Below, piece after piece: positions 8,904 through 17,096 of a DNA stretch of 64,000 nucleotides. Made by a program: the position numbers and the translations under genes. Every line of letters starts with the position of its first letter. Positions within the stretch are counted from its first letter, which is position 1. Source of the stretch: Shinella curvata (lineage in GTDB: Bacteria; Pseudomonadota; Alphaproteobacteria; Rhizobiales; Rhizobiaceae). The DNA lies in contig NZ_JALJCJ010000002.1 in NCBI RefSeq assembly GCF_022899935.1, positions 682,001-746,000 on the forward strand. The letters run 5' to 3'. The notes below the pieces were generated by a model. The model saw only the letters and a program-made list of their open reading frames with translations, did not search any database and was not told where the DNA came from.

Positions 8904-9140
8904 ATGAGCGACGTAGCAGAACGCGTAAAGAAAATTGTCATTGATCATCTGGGCGTTGACGCCGAAAAGGTCAGCGAAGGCGCAAGCTTCATCGATGACC
9001 TTGGCGCGGACTCGCTCGACACCGTCGAACTGGTCATGGCCTTCGAAGAAGAGTTCGGCGTCGAGATCCCGGATGATGCCGCTGACTCGATCCTGACGGT
9101 CGGCGACGCCGTCAAGTTCATCGAGAAGGCCCAGGCCTAA
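8904..9140 (+). CDS. acpP: Acyl carrier protein
   Basis: A 78-residue acidic carrier protein. The phosphopantetheine attachment site is S37 in [11 protein letters not shown]. It carries acyl intermediates between FabD, FabG, FabF and lipid-assembly enzymes. A 284-nt gap upstream suggests its own promoter in addition to read-through from fabG, in keeping with the very high expression usual for acpP. I could not pick a convincing promoter in that gap. Confidence 0.98.
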   Translation: MSDVAERVKKIVIDHLGVDAEKVSEGASFIDDLGADSLDTVELVMAFEEEFGVEIPDDAADSILTVGDAVKFIEKAQA

Positions 9141-9220
9141 TCATCGATACCGGCGGGCCGCTGATCCGGCGGCCCGTCCCGGTCTCCTCCCGGAGGCCTA
9201 CCTCCTCTTGGGGCAAAGAC

Positions 9221-9232
9221 ATAGAATTCTAT
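9221..9232. promoter_or_regulatory. 12-bp palindrome before fabF, possibly overlapping a promoter
   Basis: ATAGAATTCTAT is a perfect palindrome 18 nt before the fabF ATG. TTGGGG (9208-9213) and TATAGG (9230-9235), 16 nt apart, could form a weak promoter overlapping it. The ribosome binding site GGTGG follows. Confidence 0.3.
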
Positions 9233-9249
9233 AGGGTGGATCACGGACG

Positions 9250-10509
9250 ATGAGGCGTGTCGTTATCACGGGTACCGGCATGGTATCCCCGCTTGGCTGT
9301 GGCACCGAAATTACCTGGAGCCGGCTTCTTGAGGGCCGCAGCGGCGCTGCCAGGGTAACGACCTTCGAGGTCGAAGATCTTCCTGCAAAGATTGCCTGCT
9401 CGATCCCGCTCGGCGATGGCACTGACGGCACCTACAATGCCGACCAGTGGATGGAGCCGAAGGAACAGCGCAAGGTCGATCCCTTCATCACCTATGCCGT
9501 CGCCGCCGCCGATATGGCGCTGATCGATGCCGGCTGGCATCCCAAGACCGACGAAGACCAGATTGCGACCGGCGTGCTCATCGGCTCCGGCATCGGCGGC
9601 CTCGAAGGCATCGTCGAGGCCGGTTACACGCTGCGCGACAAGGGTCCGCGCCGTGTTTCGCCCTTTTTCATTCCCGGCCGCCTGATCAACCTCGCCTCCG
9701 GCCAGGTCTCGATCAAGCACAAGCTGCGTGGCCCGAACCATTCCGTCGTCACCGCCTGCTCGACCGGCGCGCACGCCATCGGCGATGCCAGCCGCCTGAT
9801 CGCGCTGGGTGATGCCGACGTCATGGTCGCGGGCGGTGCCGAATCCCCGATCTGCCGCATTGCGCTTGCCGGCTTTGCCGCCTGCAAGGCGCTGTCGACC
9901 GAGCGCAATGACGACCCGACCGCCGCCTCGCGCCCCTATGACCGTGACCGCGATGGTTTCGTCATGGGCGAGGGCGCCGGCATCGTCGTTCTCGAAGAGC
10001 TGGAACACGCCAAGGCGCGTGGCGCGAAGATCTATGCGGAAGTTGTCGGCTACGGCCTGTCGGGCGACGCCTACCATATCACCGCGCCTTCGGAAGATGG
10101 CGACGGCGCTTACCGCTGCATGCAGATGGCGCTGAAGCGCGCCGGCATTCCGGCGAGCGAAGTCGATTACATCAATTCGCACGGTACATCGACCATGGCC
10201 GACACGATCGAGCTGGGCGCGGTCGAGCGTCTGATGGGCGATGCCGCCTCGCGCCTCTCTATGTCGTCGACCAAGTCTGCCATCGGCCACCTGCTCGGTG
10301 CCGCCGGCGCTGTCGAAGCCATCTTCTCGGCATTGGCGATCCGCGATAACATCGCGCCGCCGACGCTGAACCTCGACAATCCTGCCGTCGAGACGGCGAT
10401 CGACCTTGTGCCGCACAAGGCGCGCAAGCGCGAGATCAACGTGGCGCTGTCCAACTCGTTCGGCTTCGGCGGAACGAATGCATCGCTGGTTCTCAAGCGC
10501 TACGCCTGA
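9250..10509 (+). CDS. fabF: 3-oxoacyl-ACP synthase II
   Basis: A KAS II condensing enzyme of 419 residues that extends acyl-ACP with malonyl-ACP. The Cys-His-His triad is C170 (TACSTGAH), H311 (NSHGTSTMADT) and H347 (SAIGHLLGAAGA). It lies 109 nt after acpP and upstream of mltG, the usual rhizobial order. FabF rather than FabB is favoured by the neighbourhood and the two-His triad. Confidence 0.97.
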   Translation: MRRVVITGTGMVSPLGCGTEITWSRLLEGRSGAARVTTFEVEDLPAKIACSIPLGDGTDGTYNADQWMEPKEQRKVDPFITYAVAAADMALIDAGWHPKTDEDQIATGVLIGSGIGGLEGIVEAGYTLRDKGPRRVSPFFIPGRLINLASGQVSIKHKLRGPNHSVVTACSTGAHAIGDASRLIALGDADVMVAGGAESPICRIALAGFAACKALSTERNDDPTAASRPYDRDRDGFVMGEGAGIVVLEELEHAKARGAKIYAEVVGYGLSGDAYHITAPSEDGDGAYRCMQMALKRAGIPASEVDYINSHGTSTMADTIELGAVERLMGDAASRLSMSSTKSAIGHLLGAAGAVEAIFSALAIRDNIAPPTLNLDNPAVETAIDLVPHKARKREINVALSNSFGFGGTNASLVLKRYA

Positions 10510-10667
10510 CCCCGATCCGGGGCGTTTGCCCCGGCGCGCCGCCACCCGCCCGAGGGCTTTGCCTCCGGTGCGCCGTACACCCGAATGTGAAGAGCGGGTT
10601 CATCCTGCTTTTGCCGTATTGCTCTGCTGAACACGTCGAGCAATGCCAGAACCCATGAGGACAGTCC

Positions 10668-11849
10668 GTGAGCGACACGAACGAACCCGGCGAGACCCAG
10701 TTTGGCCGCGGCGAGGCATCCGGCCAGCCGCGCATCATTCCGAAGTCCGCCAGCGAGGCCCTGCGCCCCGAACAGGTGCCTGAGCCCCCGAGCCGCCGCC
10801 GCTCGCGCAAGGCCCGCAGCCAGCTCGTTATCTTCCTGAATTTCGTCATGACCGTGATCGTCTTCGCGACTCTGATCGGCGTGGGCGTTTTCTACTATGG
10901 TGTGAAGAGCTACGAGGAAACCGGTCCGCTTCAGGCCAATACGAATTTCATCGTGCGTGCGGGTGCGGGCACCAACGAGATCGCCTCGAATCTCGAGCGC
11001 AACAACATCATCACCGACAGCCGCGTCTTCCGCGTGCTCTCGCGCATCTATCTCGATGGCGACACGCTGAAGGCCGGCGAGTACGAAATCAAGTCGGGCG
11101 CGACCATGCGCGAGATCGTCGAACTCCTGAAGTCCGGCAAGTCGATCCTCTACAGCGTTTCCGTTCCCGAGGGCCTGACGGTCAAGCAGGTGTTCAAGCG
11201 CCTGCAGGACGATCCGGTGCTGGAAGGTGACCTGCCGCAGGAACTGCCCGCCGAGGGCTCCCTGATGACCGACACCTACAAGTTCTCGCGCGGCACCAAG
11301 CGCGCCGACATTCTCCAGCAGATGCTGGCGGCGCAGAAGAACCTGATCGACCAGATCTGGGAAAAGCGCGACGATAACCTGCCGGTCGCCACGCGTGAGG
11401 AATTCGTGACGCTCGCCTCGATCGTCGAGAAGGAAACCGGCCGTGCCGACGAGCGCCCGCGCGTCGCCTCCGTCTTCCTCAACCGTCTCGACAAGGGCAT
11501 GCGTCTGCAGTCCGACCCGACGATCATCTACGGCATCTTCGGCGGCGAAGGTAAGCCGTCCGACCGTCCGATCTACCAGTCGGACCTCGAAAAACAGACG
11601 CCGTACAATACCTACATCATCAAGGGCCTGCCGCCGACACCGATCGCCAACCCGGGCCGCGCGGCGCTCGAAGCCGTCGCCAATCCTTCGCGCACCAGCG
11701 ACCTCTATTTCGTCGCCGACGGCACGGGCGGCCACGTCTTCGCCGAGACGCTGGACGAGCACAACCAGAATGTCCGCCGCTGGCGCAAGCTGGAGGCGGA
11801 GAAGGCGGCGGCAGCCGCCAAGGAAGCCGAAGGCGCAACGGCGCAGTGA
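10668..11849 (+). CDS. mltG: Endolytic murein transglycosylase MltG
   Basis: MltG cleaves nascent peptidoglycan glycan strands and sets their length at the inner membrane. The protein has a basic, Pro-rich cytoplasmic N-terminus, one transmembrane helix at about 52-77, a LysM-like region and the YceG catalytic domain. The catalytic glutamate is probably E254 in TLASIVEKETG. It uses a GTG start at 10668 with GAGGA upstream. The extra C-terminal Ala/Glu-rich tail is low complexity. A strong terminator follows. Confidence 0.95.
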   Translation: MSDTNEPGETQFGRGEASGQPRIIPKSASEALRPEQVPEPPSRRRSRKARSQLVIFLNFVMTVIVFATLIGVGVFYYGVKSYEETGPLQANTNFIVRAGAGTNEIASNLERNNIITDSRVFRVLSRIYLDGDTLKAGEYEIKSGATMREIVELLKSGKSILYSVSVPEGLTVKQVFKRLQDDPVLEGDLPQELPAEGSLMTDTYKFSRGTKRADILQQMLAAQKNLIDQIWEKRDDNLPVATREEFVTLASIVEKETGRADERPRVASVFLNRLDKGMRLQSDPTIIYGIFGGEGKPSDRPIYQSDLEKQTPYNTYIIKGLPPTPIANPGRAALEAVANPSRTSDLYFVADGTGGHVFAETLDEHNQNVRRWRKLEAEKAAAAAKEAEGATAQ

Positions 11850-11863
11850 TCGGCATCACCTTC

Positions 11864-11900
11864 AAACGGCCCCGACGCTTCTGTCCGGGGCCGTTTTCTT
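11864..11900 (+). terminator. Rho-independent terminator after mltG
   Basis: A perfect 11-bp stem, AAACGGCCCCG with CGGGGCCGTTT (11864-11896), is followed by a TCTTT run. Confidence 0.92.
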
Positions 11901-12051
11901 TATGGGCACAAGCTTTATGTGGATCGCGGCCTGTTCGGCGCGCTTGCCCGTTTCCAACCCCGTGAAACTGCTTCACTTTGGAACTTGAGGTCGCGCGGGC
12001 TGCGCGGACCCGGCTGCCTCCCGTTCCGGTGAGGTGCCACAGGAGGCTGAC

Positions 12052-12939
12052 ATGACATTGCAATCGATGACCGGCTTTTCGCGGGTCGAGGGGACCAGCG
12101 GGCGCACGCGCTGGGCGTGGGAGTTGCGGTCGGTGAACGGCAAGGGGCTGGACCTGCGCCTGCGCCTGCCGCCCGGTCTCGAGGCGCTGGAGGCGGATGT
12201 CCGCCGGCTGGCGGGCGAGGCCTTCTCCCGTGGCAATCTCCAGATCGGGCTTGCCACCAGCGTCAGCGAGGCGCAGGTCGAGGCCGTGGTGAACCAGGCG
12301 GCGCTCGCCGCCGTGCTGGCGCTGCGCGACCAGCTGGCCGGCACCATCGATCCCGCGCCGCTGAAGCTCGACACGTTGCTCTCGGTACGCGGCATCGTCG
12401 ATTTCCGCGAGGCCGAGGAGAGCGAGACGGACCGCTCGACGCGCGACGCCGACATCCGCACCGGCCTTGCCGAGGCGATCCGCTGTCTCGCCGACATGCG
12501 CCGCAAGGAGGGGGCAGCCCTTGCCGAGGTGTTGTTGGGGCAGGTGGCGCGCATCGAGGCGCTGACGGCGACCGTCGAGGCCGACCCGTCGCGCAGCGTC
12601 TCGGCGATTGCCGAGCGGCTTTCCGCGCAGGTCGCCGTGCTGATGCAGGGTGCGACGGCACTCGACCGCGACCGCCTGCATCAGGAGGCGGCGCTGATTG
12701 CCACCAAGGCGGATCTGCGCGAAGAGATCGACCGGCTGAAGGCGCATGTCCGTGCGGCGCGTGAGCTGATCGCCGAAGGCGGGCCGATCGGGCGCAAGCT
12801 CGATTTTCTCGCACAGGAATTTAACCGGGAATCGAATACCATCTGTTCCAAGTCGAACGCGGCTCAAGTAACAGCTGCAGGCATCGAATTGAAGGTCGTC
12901 ATCGACCAGTTCCGCGAACAGGTCCAGAATCTGGAGTAG
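12052..12939 (+). CDS. yicC: YicC family endoribonuclease
   Basis: A 295-residue YicC protein. The N-terminal domain starts LQSMTGFSRVEG, and the C-terminal domain ends FNRESNTICSKSNAAQVTAAG, the conserved family signature. YicC proteins have been described as endoribonucleases affecting RNA turnover. The ATG at 12052 has a strong AGGAGG; an in-frame ATG six codons earlier is rejected. It is followed after three nucleotides by gmk, a conserved pairing. Confidence 0.95.
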   Translation: MTLQSMTGFSRVEGTSGRTRWAWELRSVNGKGLDLRLRLPPGLEALEADVRRLAGEAFSRGNLQIGLATSVSEAQVEAVVNQAALAAVLALRDQLAGTIDPAPLKLDTLLSVRGIVDFREAEESETDRSTRDADIRTGLAEAIRCLADMRRKEGAALAEVLLGQVARIEALTATVEADPSRSVSAIAERLSAQVAVLMQGATALDRDRLHQEAALIATKADLREEIDRLKAHVRAARELIAEGGPIGRKLDFLAQEFNRESNTICSKSNAAQVTAAGIELKVVIDQFREQVQNLE

Positions 12940-12942
12940 GCC

Positions 12943-13602
12943 ATGGCCGAGCCATCGAAGCACATCCACATCGAACGCCGCGGGCTCATGCTCGTCATCT
13001 CCTCGCCCTCGGGCGCAGGCAAATCGACGATCGCGCGCAACCTGCTGGAGGCCGATCCGGGCCTCAGCCTGTCGGTCAGCGTCACGACCCGCCAGCGCCG
13101 CGCCAGCGAGATCGCCGGCCGGCACTACCACTTCATCAACCACAAGGAATTCGAGCGCCTGCGCGACAGCGATGCGCTGCTGGAATGGGCTGAAGTCCAC
13201 GGCAATTTCTACGGCACGCCGCGCGAGCCGGTGGAAGAGGCGATGTCCGCCGGCCGTGACATGCTGTTCGACATCGACTGGCAGGGCGCCCAGCAGCTTC
13301 AGGAGAAGATGCCGGCCGATGTCGTTTCCATCTTCATCCTGCCGCCGTCGATGACCGAGCTTCAATCGCGCCTGCACCGCCGCGCGGAGGACACCGAAGA
13401 GGTCATCCAGACCCGCCTTGCCAATTCCCGCGCCGAAATCGAGCACTGGCGGGAATATGACTATGTCATCCTCAACGACGACCTCTCCGTCGCCTTCGAC
13501 GCCGTGCAGAGCATCGTCAAGGCCGAGCGCCTGCGCCGCGACCGTCGCCACGGGCTATTCGAGTTCGTGACCAAGCTGGTGACGGAAAAGCCGGTTTTGT
13601 AG
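12943..13602 (+). CDS. gmk: Guanylate kinase
   Basis: Gmk phosphorylates GMP to GDP with ATP. The P-loop [10 protein letters not shown] is at residues 20-29, and the GMP-binding segment [11 protein letters not shown] follows. The lid and FINHKEF elements are present. The 219-residue length is typical. It is translationally close to yicC, three nucleotides away. Confidence 0.97.
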   Translation: MAEPSKHIHIERRGLMLVISSPSGAGKSTIARNLLEADPGLSLSVSVTTRQRRASEIAGRHYHFINHKEFERLRDSDALLEWAEVHGNFYGTPREPVEEAMSAGRDMLFDIDWQGAQQLQEKMPADVVSIFILPPSMTELQSRLHRRAEDTEEVIQTRLANSRAEIEHWREYDYVILNDDLSVAFDAVQSIVKAERLRRDRRHGLFEFVTKLVTEKPVL

Positions 13603-13629
13603 ATGCGTTGACTGCGACAAAGGTTCGCC

Positions 13630-14034
13630 GTGACCAGGTATGCTCGCTTTGTATGCCTTCAAAATGTCGCCGGAAGCGGACGGAGGGAAGGGGCCTTTTG
13701 TGCGGCATACAGGCTGCTGGACGATCCATCGTTTGACGAAGGCGGCCGGGCACGCTTGGAAGGAATTCTTGCGTGGTTCCGTGTAAGGCTGCCGATTCCA
13801 GAGCGCTTCAATAAATCCACATCGAAGGGAGCCTGGCGCAGCCAAGCGACCGCGGGGCTGAGCTGGTTCAAGGAGGACGCCAAGCCCGCGATCGAAAAAG
13901 CTTTTGAGCTTGTCAGCCTACTGGCCGACTATGGATATCCCATTGAGGTGCTTTGGACTGAGCGGCCTGGTTTTGTCGTCTACGAAGACGAGCAGCAGAT
14001 TGTTGCAGAACCGTTCTACGATACGCCAGGCTGA
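13630..14034 (+). CDS. Hypothetical protein
   Basis: A 134-residue soluble protein with a GTG start at 13630, only 27 nt after gmk. It contains LAWFRVRLPIPERFNKS and a C-terminal segment GFVVYEDEQQIVAEPF. I do not recognise a characterised family, although the LPIPERF pattern recurs in short bacterial hypothetical proteins. Base composition is visibly lower in GC than gmk and rsmA. It converges on rsmA with a 10-nt gap. It may be a recent insertion between the two core genes. Confidence 0.7.
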   Translation: MTRYARFVCLQNVAGSGRREGAFCAAYRLLDDPSFDEGGRARLEGILAWFRVRLPIPERFNKSTSKGAWRSQATAGLSWFKEDAKPAIEKAFELVSLLADYGYPIEVLWTERPGFVVYEDEQQIVAEPFYDTPG

Positions 14035-14044
14035 ATGTCGCGGC

Positions 14045-14875
14045 TCAGCCGAGCGCGTTCGCCAGCCGCACGAATTCTTCCACGCTCAGCGTTTCCGCCC
14101 GCCGCTGCGCATCGATCTCCGCCCGTGCCAGCAGCGCTTCCCCACCCAGCGATTTCACACTCTGGCGCAGCATCTTGCGGCGCTGGCCGAAGGCGGCGTG
14201 GGTGACGCGCTCGAGTGCTGCCACGTCGCAAGGCAGCGGATTGGCGACCGGCTCCAGATGCACGACCGAGGACGTCACCTTCGGCGGTGGCGTGAAGGCC
14301 TGCGGCGGCACGTCGAAGGCCATGCGCGCGTCCGTGCGCCAGCCGCAGAGCACACCGAGACGGCCATAGTGGTCATCGTTTTCCTCTGCCACGATGCGCA
14401 GGCCCACTTCTCGCTGGAACATCAGCGTCAGCGAGTCCCAGAAGGGCGGCCAGGTCTTCGGCAGCAGCCAGTTGACGAGCAACTGCGTGCCGACATTGTA
14501 GGGCAGGTTGGCGATGATGCGCACGGGCTCGCCCGGTGCCAGCGCCTCGAAATCCGTTTTCAGCGCGTCGCCCTCGATGACGGTCAGGCGACCCGGATAG
14601 TGGTCCGAAATCTCCGCCAATGCGGGTAGGCAGCGCGCGTCGCGCTCGATGGCGATCACGCGCTTGGCGCCGAGCGCCAGGATGGCGCGCGTCAGGCCGC
14701 CGGGACCGGGGCCGACCTCGATCACCGTGTGGTTCTCTATGGGGCCGGCGGTGCGGGCGATCTTCTGCGTGAGGTTCAGGTCGAGCAGAAAGTTCTGGCC
14801 GAGCGCCTTCTTGGCGTCGAGCCCATGGCGCTGGATGACGTCGCGCAGCGGGGGAAGTCCATCGAGGGCGGCCAT
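14045..14875 (-). CDS. rsmA: 16S rRNA (adenine(1518)-N6/adenine(1519)-N6)-dimethyltransferase
   Basis: RsmA (KsgA) dimethylates two adjacent adenines in helix 45 of 16S rRNA during late subunit assembly. [11 protein letters not shown] near the N-terminus, the SAM loop [10 protein letters not shown] (53-62) and the catalytic NLPYNV (123-128) are all present in 276 residues. Its ATG overlaps the TGA of pdxA by one nucleotide (TGATG), so the two are probably translationally coupled. Confidence 0.97.
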   Translation of the reverse strand: MAALDGLPPLRDVIQRHGLDAKKALGQNFLLDLNLTQKIARTAGPIENHTVIEVGPGPGGLTRAILALGAKRVIAIERDARCLPALAEISDHYPGRLTVIEGDALKTDFEALAPGEPVRIIANLPYNVGTQLLVNWLLPKTWPPFWDSLTLMFQREVGLRIVAEENDDHYGRLGVLCGWRTDARMAFDVPPQAFTPPPKVTSSVVHLEPVANPLPCDVAALERVTHAAFGQRRKMLRQSVKSLGGEALLARAEIDAQRRAETLSVEEFVRLANALG

Positions 14876-15909
14876 CAGGGTGTGTCCTCCGTATTACGCG
14901 CATGCATGGCGAGTTCCTGCGCGAGGCGGAGCGCCGCCAGCAGGCTGTCGGGTCTGGCGATGCCCTTGCCGGCGATGGCGAAAGCGGTGCCGTGGTCCGG
15001 CGAGGTGCGGATGAAGGGCAGGCCAAGCGTCGCATTGACGGAATCGTCGAAGCCGAGCGCCTTGGCAGGGATCAGCGCCTGATCGTGATACATGCAGAGC
15101 GCCACGTCATAGGTGGCGCGGGCAGCGTCATGGAACATCGTATCGGCCGGCAGCGGACCGACGGCGGCAATGCCGGCGGCCTTGAGGCGCTCGACGGCGG
15201 GACGGACGATTGCATCGTCCTCCAGTCCGAGCGCACCGCCTTCGCCCGCATGGGGGTTGAGGCCGGCAATGGCAAGGCGCGGTTCGGCAATGCCGAAGCG
15301 CCGGCGCAGGTCACGTTCGGTGATCACGGCCGTCTCGACGATCAGGTTTTCCGTCAGCGCCGCCGGCACGTCCTTCAGCGGGATGTGGATCGTCACGGGA
15401 ACAGCCCGCAGCTTCGGCCCGGCCAGCAGCATGACGGGCAGAGCCGTGCGGCCCACGGTTCTGGCGGCGAGGTCGGCAAGGAATTCCGTATGGCCGGGAA
15501 AGCCGAAGCCGGCATCGTAGAGCACGGCCTTGGCGATGGGATTGGTCACGACGGCGGCGGTTCGTCCGGCCGTGGTGAGCGCCACCGCCGTCTCGATGGC
15601 GCCGATAATGGCGGCAGCGTTGCCGGAGTCCGGTTCGCCGGCAATGACGGGAACGGCGCAATCGCAGGGCAGGACAGGCAGGGCGTCGCCGAAAATACCC
15701 GCCGCGGTTTCCGGTGTGGCGGGCGCCACGGCGATATCGAGCCCCAGACGAACGGCCCGCTGACGCAAAACACCGGCATCGCCGATGAAGAGGAAAGGCG
15801 GCAGGGAGAGGGACTGACGAGCCGACCAGAGGGCGAGCGTTATATCCGGCCCGATCCCCGCCGGGTCGCCCATGGTGAGCGCCAGCGGAGGAAGTTGCGT
15901 CATCGTCAT
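14875..15909 (-). CDS. pdxA: 4-hydroxythreonine-4-phosphate dehydrogenase
   Basis: PdxA oxidises 4-phosphohydroxy-L-threonine in the DXP-dependent pyridoxal phosphate pathway. [14 protein letters not shown] at the N-terminus, the segment [11 protein letters not shown] and the metal-site region [17 protein letters not shown] are diagnostic. Length is 344 residues. Two ATG codons (15909 and 15903) could serve as start. It lies between surA and rsmA, the standard order in rhizobia. Confidence 0.96.
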   Translation of the reverse strand: MTMTQLPPLALTMGDPAGIGPDITLALWSARQSLSLPPFLFIGDAGVLRQRAVRLGLDIAVAPATPETAAGIFGDALPVLPCDCAVPVIAGEPDSGNAAAIIGAIETAVALTTAGRTAAVVTNPIAKAVLYDAGFGFPGHTEFLADLAARTVGRTALPVMLLAGPKLRAVPVTIHIPLKDVPAALTENLIVETAVITERDLRRRFGIAEPRLAIAGLNPHAGEGGALGLEDDAIVRPAVERLKAAGIAAVGPLPADTMFHDAARATYDVALCMYHDQALIPAKALGFDDSVNATLGLPFIRTSPDHGTAFAIAGKGIARPDSLLAALRLAQELAMHARNTEDTP

Positions 15910-16017
15910 GGGATGCCTGCCAAAAACGGTGTGGGGGTAGCGCGCTCCGCAGGGCGGAGCGCCAGAGCCGAGTGCAGTTCCGGCAAGAGATTTCGAGCGG
16001 TTTGCCGCGGCTGCGGA

Positions 16018-16962
16018 TCAGCGGTCGGTGATCGTCGCCTTCTTGCGCAGTTCGGCGAGGTACTTCTTGCTGTTCTCGTCGCCTTCGTTGCCCTTGGACT
16101 TGGCGAGATCCTCGGCACGGAAGACCATTTCCGCGGCCACGTCGTCGTTGACTTCGCGCTTCTTGCAGATCGCGAGATATTCGACGCCGCGTTCCGTGAC
16201 GCGCGTGCCGGTCGTCTGGCCGTTCGCCTTCTCGATCAGCGGCTTCCAGTCTTCCGGCAATTGCGGCGCCAGCACGCGGCCCAGATCGCGGATCGACACG
16301 TCGCGCATGGTCGCCGCGAAAACCTTGGCCTGATCGCAGCCGGGGAATTTAGAGCGCGAAGCCTCGGCCTCGGATTTGCGCTTGCCGAGAATGGCGTTGC
16401 GGCGCTTTTCCGGCACGACGAAGATGACCTGCTTGAGGAAATACTCGGTGGTGACAGGCTTCTTGCCGCCGTTTTCCTGCATGCGTTCGACGAGCGACTT
16501 GCCGTTGGTTCCGCTGTTTGCGTAGCGGGCGTTGACGACGCGCGGCCAGCTCATCTGCAGGGCGATGTACTGCTTGAAATGTTCCGAGCCGACACCGGCC
16601 TGGTCAAGGACCTGGCCGAGCTGCTTGAGCGTCATCTTGTTGGTCGCGGCGAAGCGCGCATAGGATGCGTCGACCTCCGCCGAGCTGACGGAAGCGCGCA
16701 CACGCAGGATTTCCGCGCGCTTCAGGGCATCGTCGATCATCTGCTCGCGGGCCAGCGCGCGCACATTGCCCTTGGCGCGCTGCAGGCGCAGAAAGGCCGC
16801 GCGCCGTTCGACGTCACCGGACGTGATTGGCGAATTGTTGACAACCGCCACCACCGTGCTGCCCGCGGCTTGAACTGTGCCGGCGGGAACCACGATCGTC
16901 ACGGCTGCCGCGAACGCCACGCCCATCATCATGGAACGCACCAGAGATTGCCTGCCCATCAT
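16018..16962 (-). CDS. surA: SurA-type periplasmic chaperone/peptidyl-prolyl isomerase
   Basis: A secreted protein of 314 residues from the ATG at 16962, or 313 from the adjacent ATG. AAAGGGA lies upstream. A signal peptide with cleavage near VQA-AG (about residue 32) precedes a SurA N-terminal domain (VVAVVNNSPITSGDVERRAAFL). SurA escorts unfolded outer membrane proteins such as LptD. The C-terminal part is weakly conserved-looking, and I cannot identify an obvious parvulin active site, so isomerase activity is uncertain. The position between lptD and pdxA supports the SurA role. Confidence 0.85.
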   Translation of the reverse strand: MMGRQSLVRSMMMGVAFAAAVTIVVPAGTVQAAGSTVVAVVNNSPITSGDVERRAAFLRLQRAKGNVRALAREQMIDDALKRAEILRVRASVSSAEVDASYARFAATNKMTLKQLGQVLDQAGVGSEHFKQYIALQMSWPRVVNARYANSGTNGKSLVERMQENGGKKPVTTEYFLKQVIFVVPEKRRNAILGKRKSEAEASRSKFPGCDQAKVFAATMRDVSIRDLGRVLAPQLPEDWKPLIEKANGQTTGTRVTERGVEYLAICKKREVNDDVAAEMVFRAEDLAKSKGNEGDENSKKYLAELRKKATITDR

Positions 16963-17096
16963 GCCAGTCCCTTTCCCAAACCCATTGCACGCCCGCTTCA
17001 GCGCGCCGTAAAGCGCGCACGGCCGATAGCCGGCGAGCGTTTCTCCCGGATGTGCATAATACATGCGGCCAAACGATGACAAGAGCGGCCGGGCGC

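Noticed and set aside
9155-9175. GGGCCGC-N7-GCGGCCC after acpP as a terminator
   Set aside because: The stem is only 7 bp and no T tract follows, so termination is not supported.
14902-17079. A 725-codon plus-strand frame
   Set aside because: It is antisense to pdxA and surA and carries no conserved motif.
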